Positions 5,757 through 5,843 of a stretch of DNA of 5,843 nucleotides are shown in pieces. The stretch's first letter is position 1. Each line of letters starts with the position of its first letter. Under the pieces are notes generated by a model. That model did not search any database, had not been told where the DNA came from, and saw only the letters and a program-made list of their open reading frames with translations. Position numbers and translations under genes: made by a program. Location: positions 37,619 to 43,461 of the forward strand of contig JADFXS010000008.1 of assembly GCA_015233515.1 (NCBI GenBank), written 5' to 3'. Source of the stretch: Deltaproteobacteria bacterium (GTDB lineage Bacteria > Desulfobacterota > Desulfarculia > Adiutricales > JAGVGV01).

Positions 5757-5843
5757 CGGCTACGTCCTGGTTTTTTCACCGCAACAGGTCGGCGGTGATT
5801 GGTACTTTGGCGGACGATTTCCTTGAGTCCTTCCGCCGTGACC
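5753..5843 (-). CDS. C-terminal end of an unidentified CDS (partial)
   Basis: A minus-strand open frame entering from the window edge gives 29 residues, VTAEGLKEIVRQSTNHRRPV and then AVKKPGRSR, before a TGA at 5753-5755. Of the three minus-strand frames here it stays open furthest, and it has a plausible protein-like helix followed by a basic tail. Its direction and distance (51 bases to the DUF4416 TTG) fit an upstream operon member. I do not recognise the family from so short a piece. Confidence 0.4.
   Translation of the reverse strand, partial: VTAEGLKEIVRQSTNHRRPVAVKKPGRSR

Overview
The window reads as a moderate-GC bacterial chromosome segment with two converging gene blocks and no mobile elements, CRISPR arrays, rRNA or tRNA genes that I can see. 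The combination of a DUF4416 gene, yicC, a remA-type gene (DUF370), gmk and a SpoU-class methyltransferase gene, next to PilZ and HD-GYP genes, suggests a Desulfobacterota-type (former Deltaproteobacteria) organism. That placement is an inference from gene content and not a phylogenetic result.

Left block, + strand, 1-2463: a PilZ-domain gene (c-di-GMP receptor), a DUF3391/HD-GYP gene (probable c-di-GMP phosphodiesterase) and a yggS-type PLP-homeostasis gene. They are tightly packed: an ATGA start/stop overlap between the first two and a 2-base gap before a TTG start at the third. The first two form an apparent c-di-GMP sensing and breakdown pair. The PilZ gene seems to begin outside the window and its frame is broken at a run of five G at 52-56. 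Upstream of that run the reading frame that fits the family is one register away.

Middle, 2464-2573: a 110-base convergent intergenic stretch with a GC-rich hairpin and a competing pairing partner, but no clear U-tract.

Right block, - strand, read from 5843 down to 2574: the C-terminal end of an unidentified CDS, a DUF4416 gene, yicC (endoribonuclease family), remA/DUF370, gmk (guanylate kinase) and an rlmB/TrmH-type 2'-O-methyltransferase. DUF4416, yicC, remA and gmk are separated by 9 bases or fewer, or have the next Shine-Dalgarno inside the previous gene's end, so they look like one operon. An 81-base spacer with two hairpins precedes the methyltransferase. The theme is RNA and nucleotide housekeeping plus a matrix-regulator homologue.

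Most of the window is ordinary core genome. The points worth a second look are the PilZ frame break, a chain of overlapping start/stop codons leading into the TTG start of the DUF4416 gene, the hairpin-bearing spacer before the methyltransferase, and a substituted conserved position in YicC. I found no convincing undescribed system.
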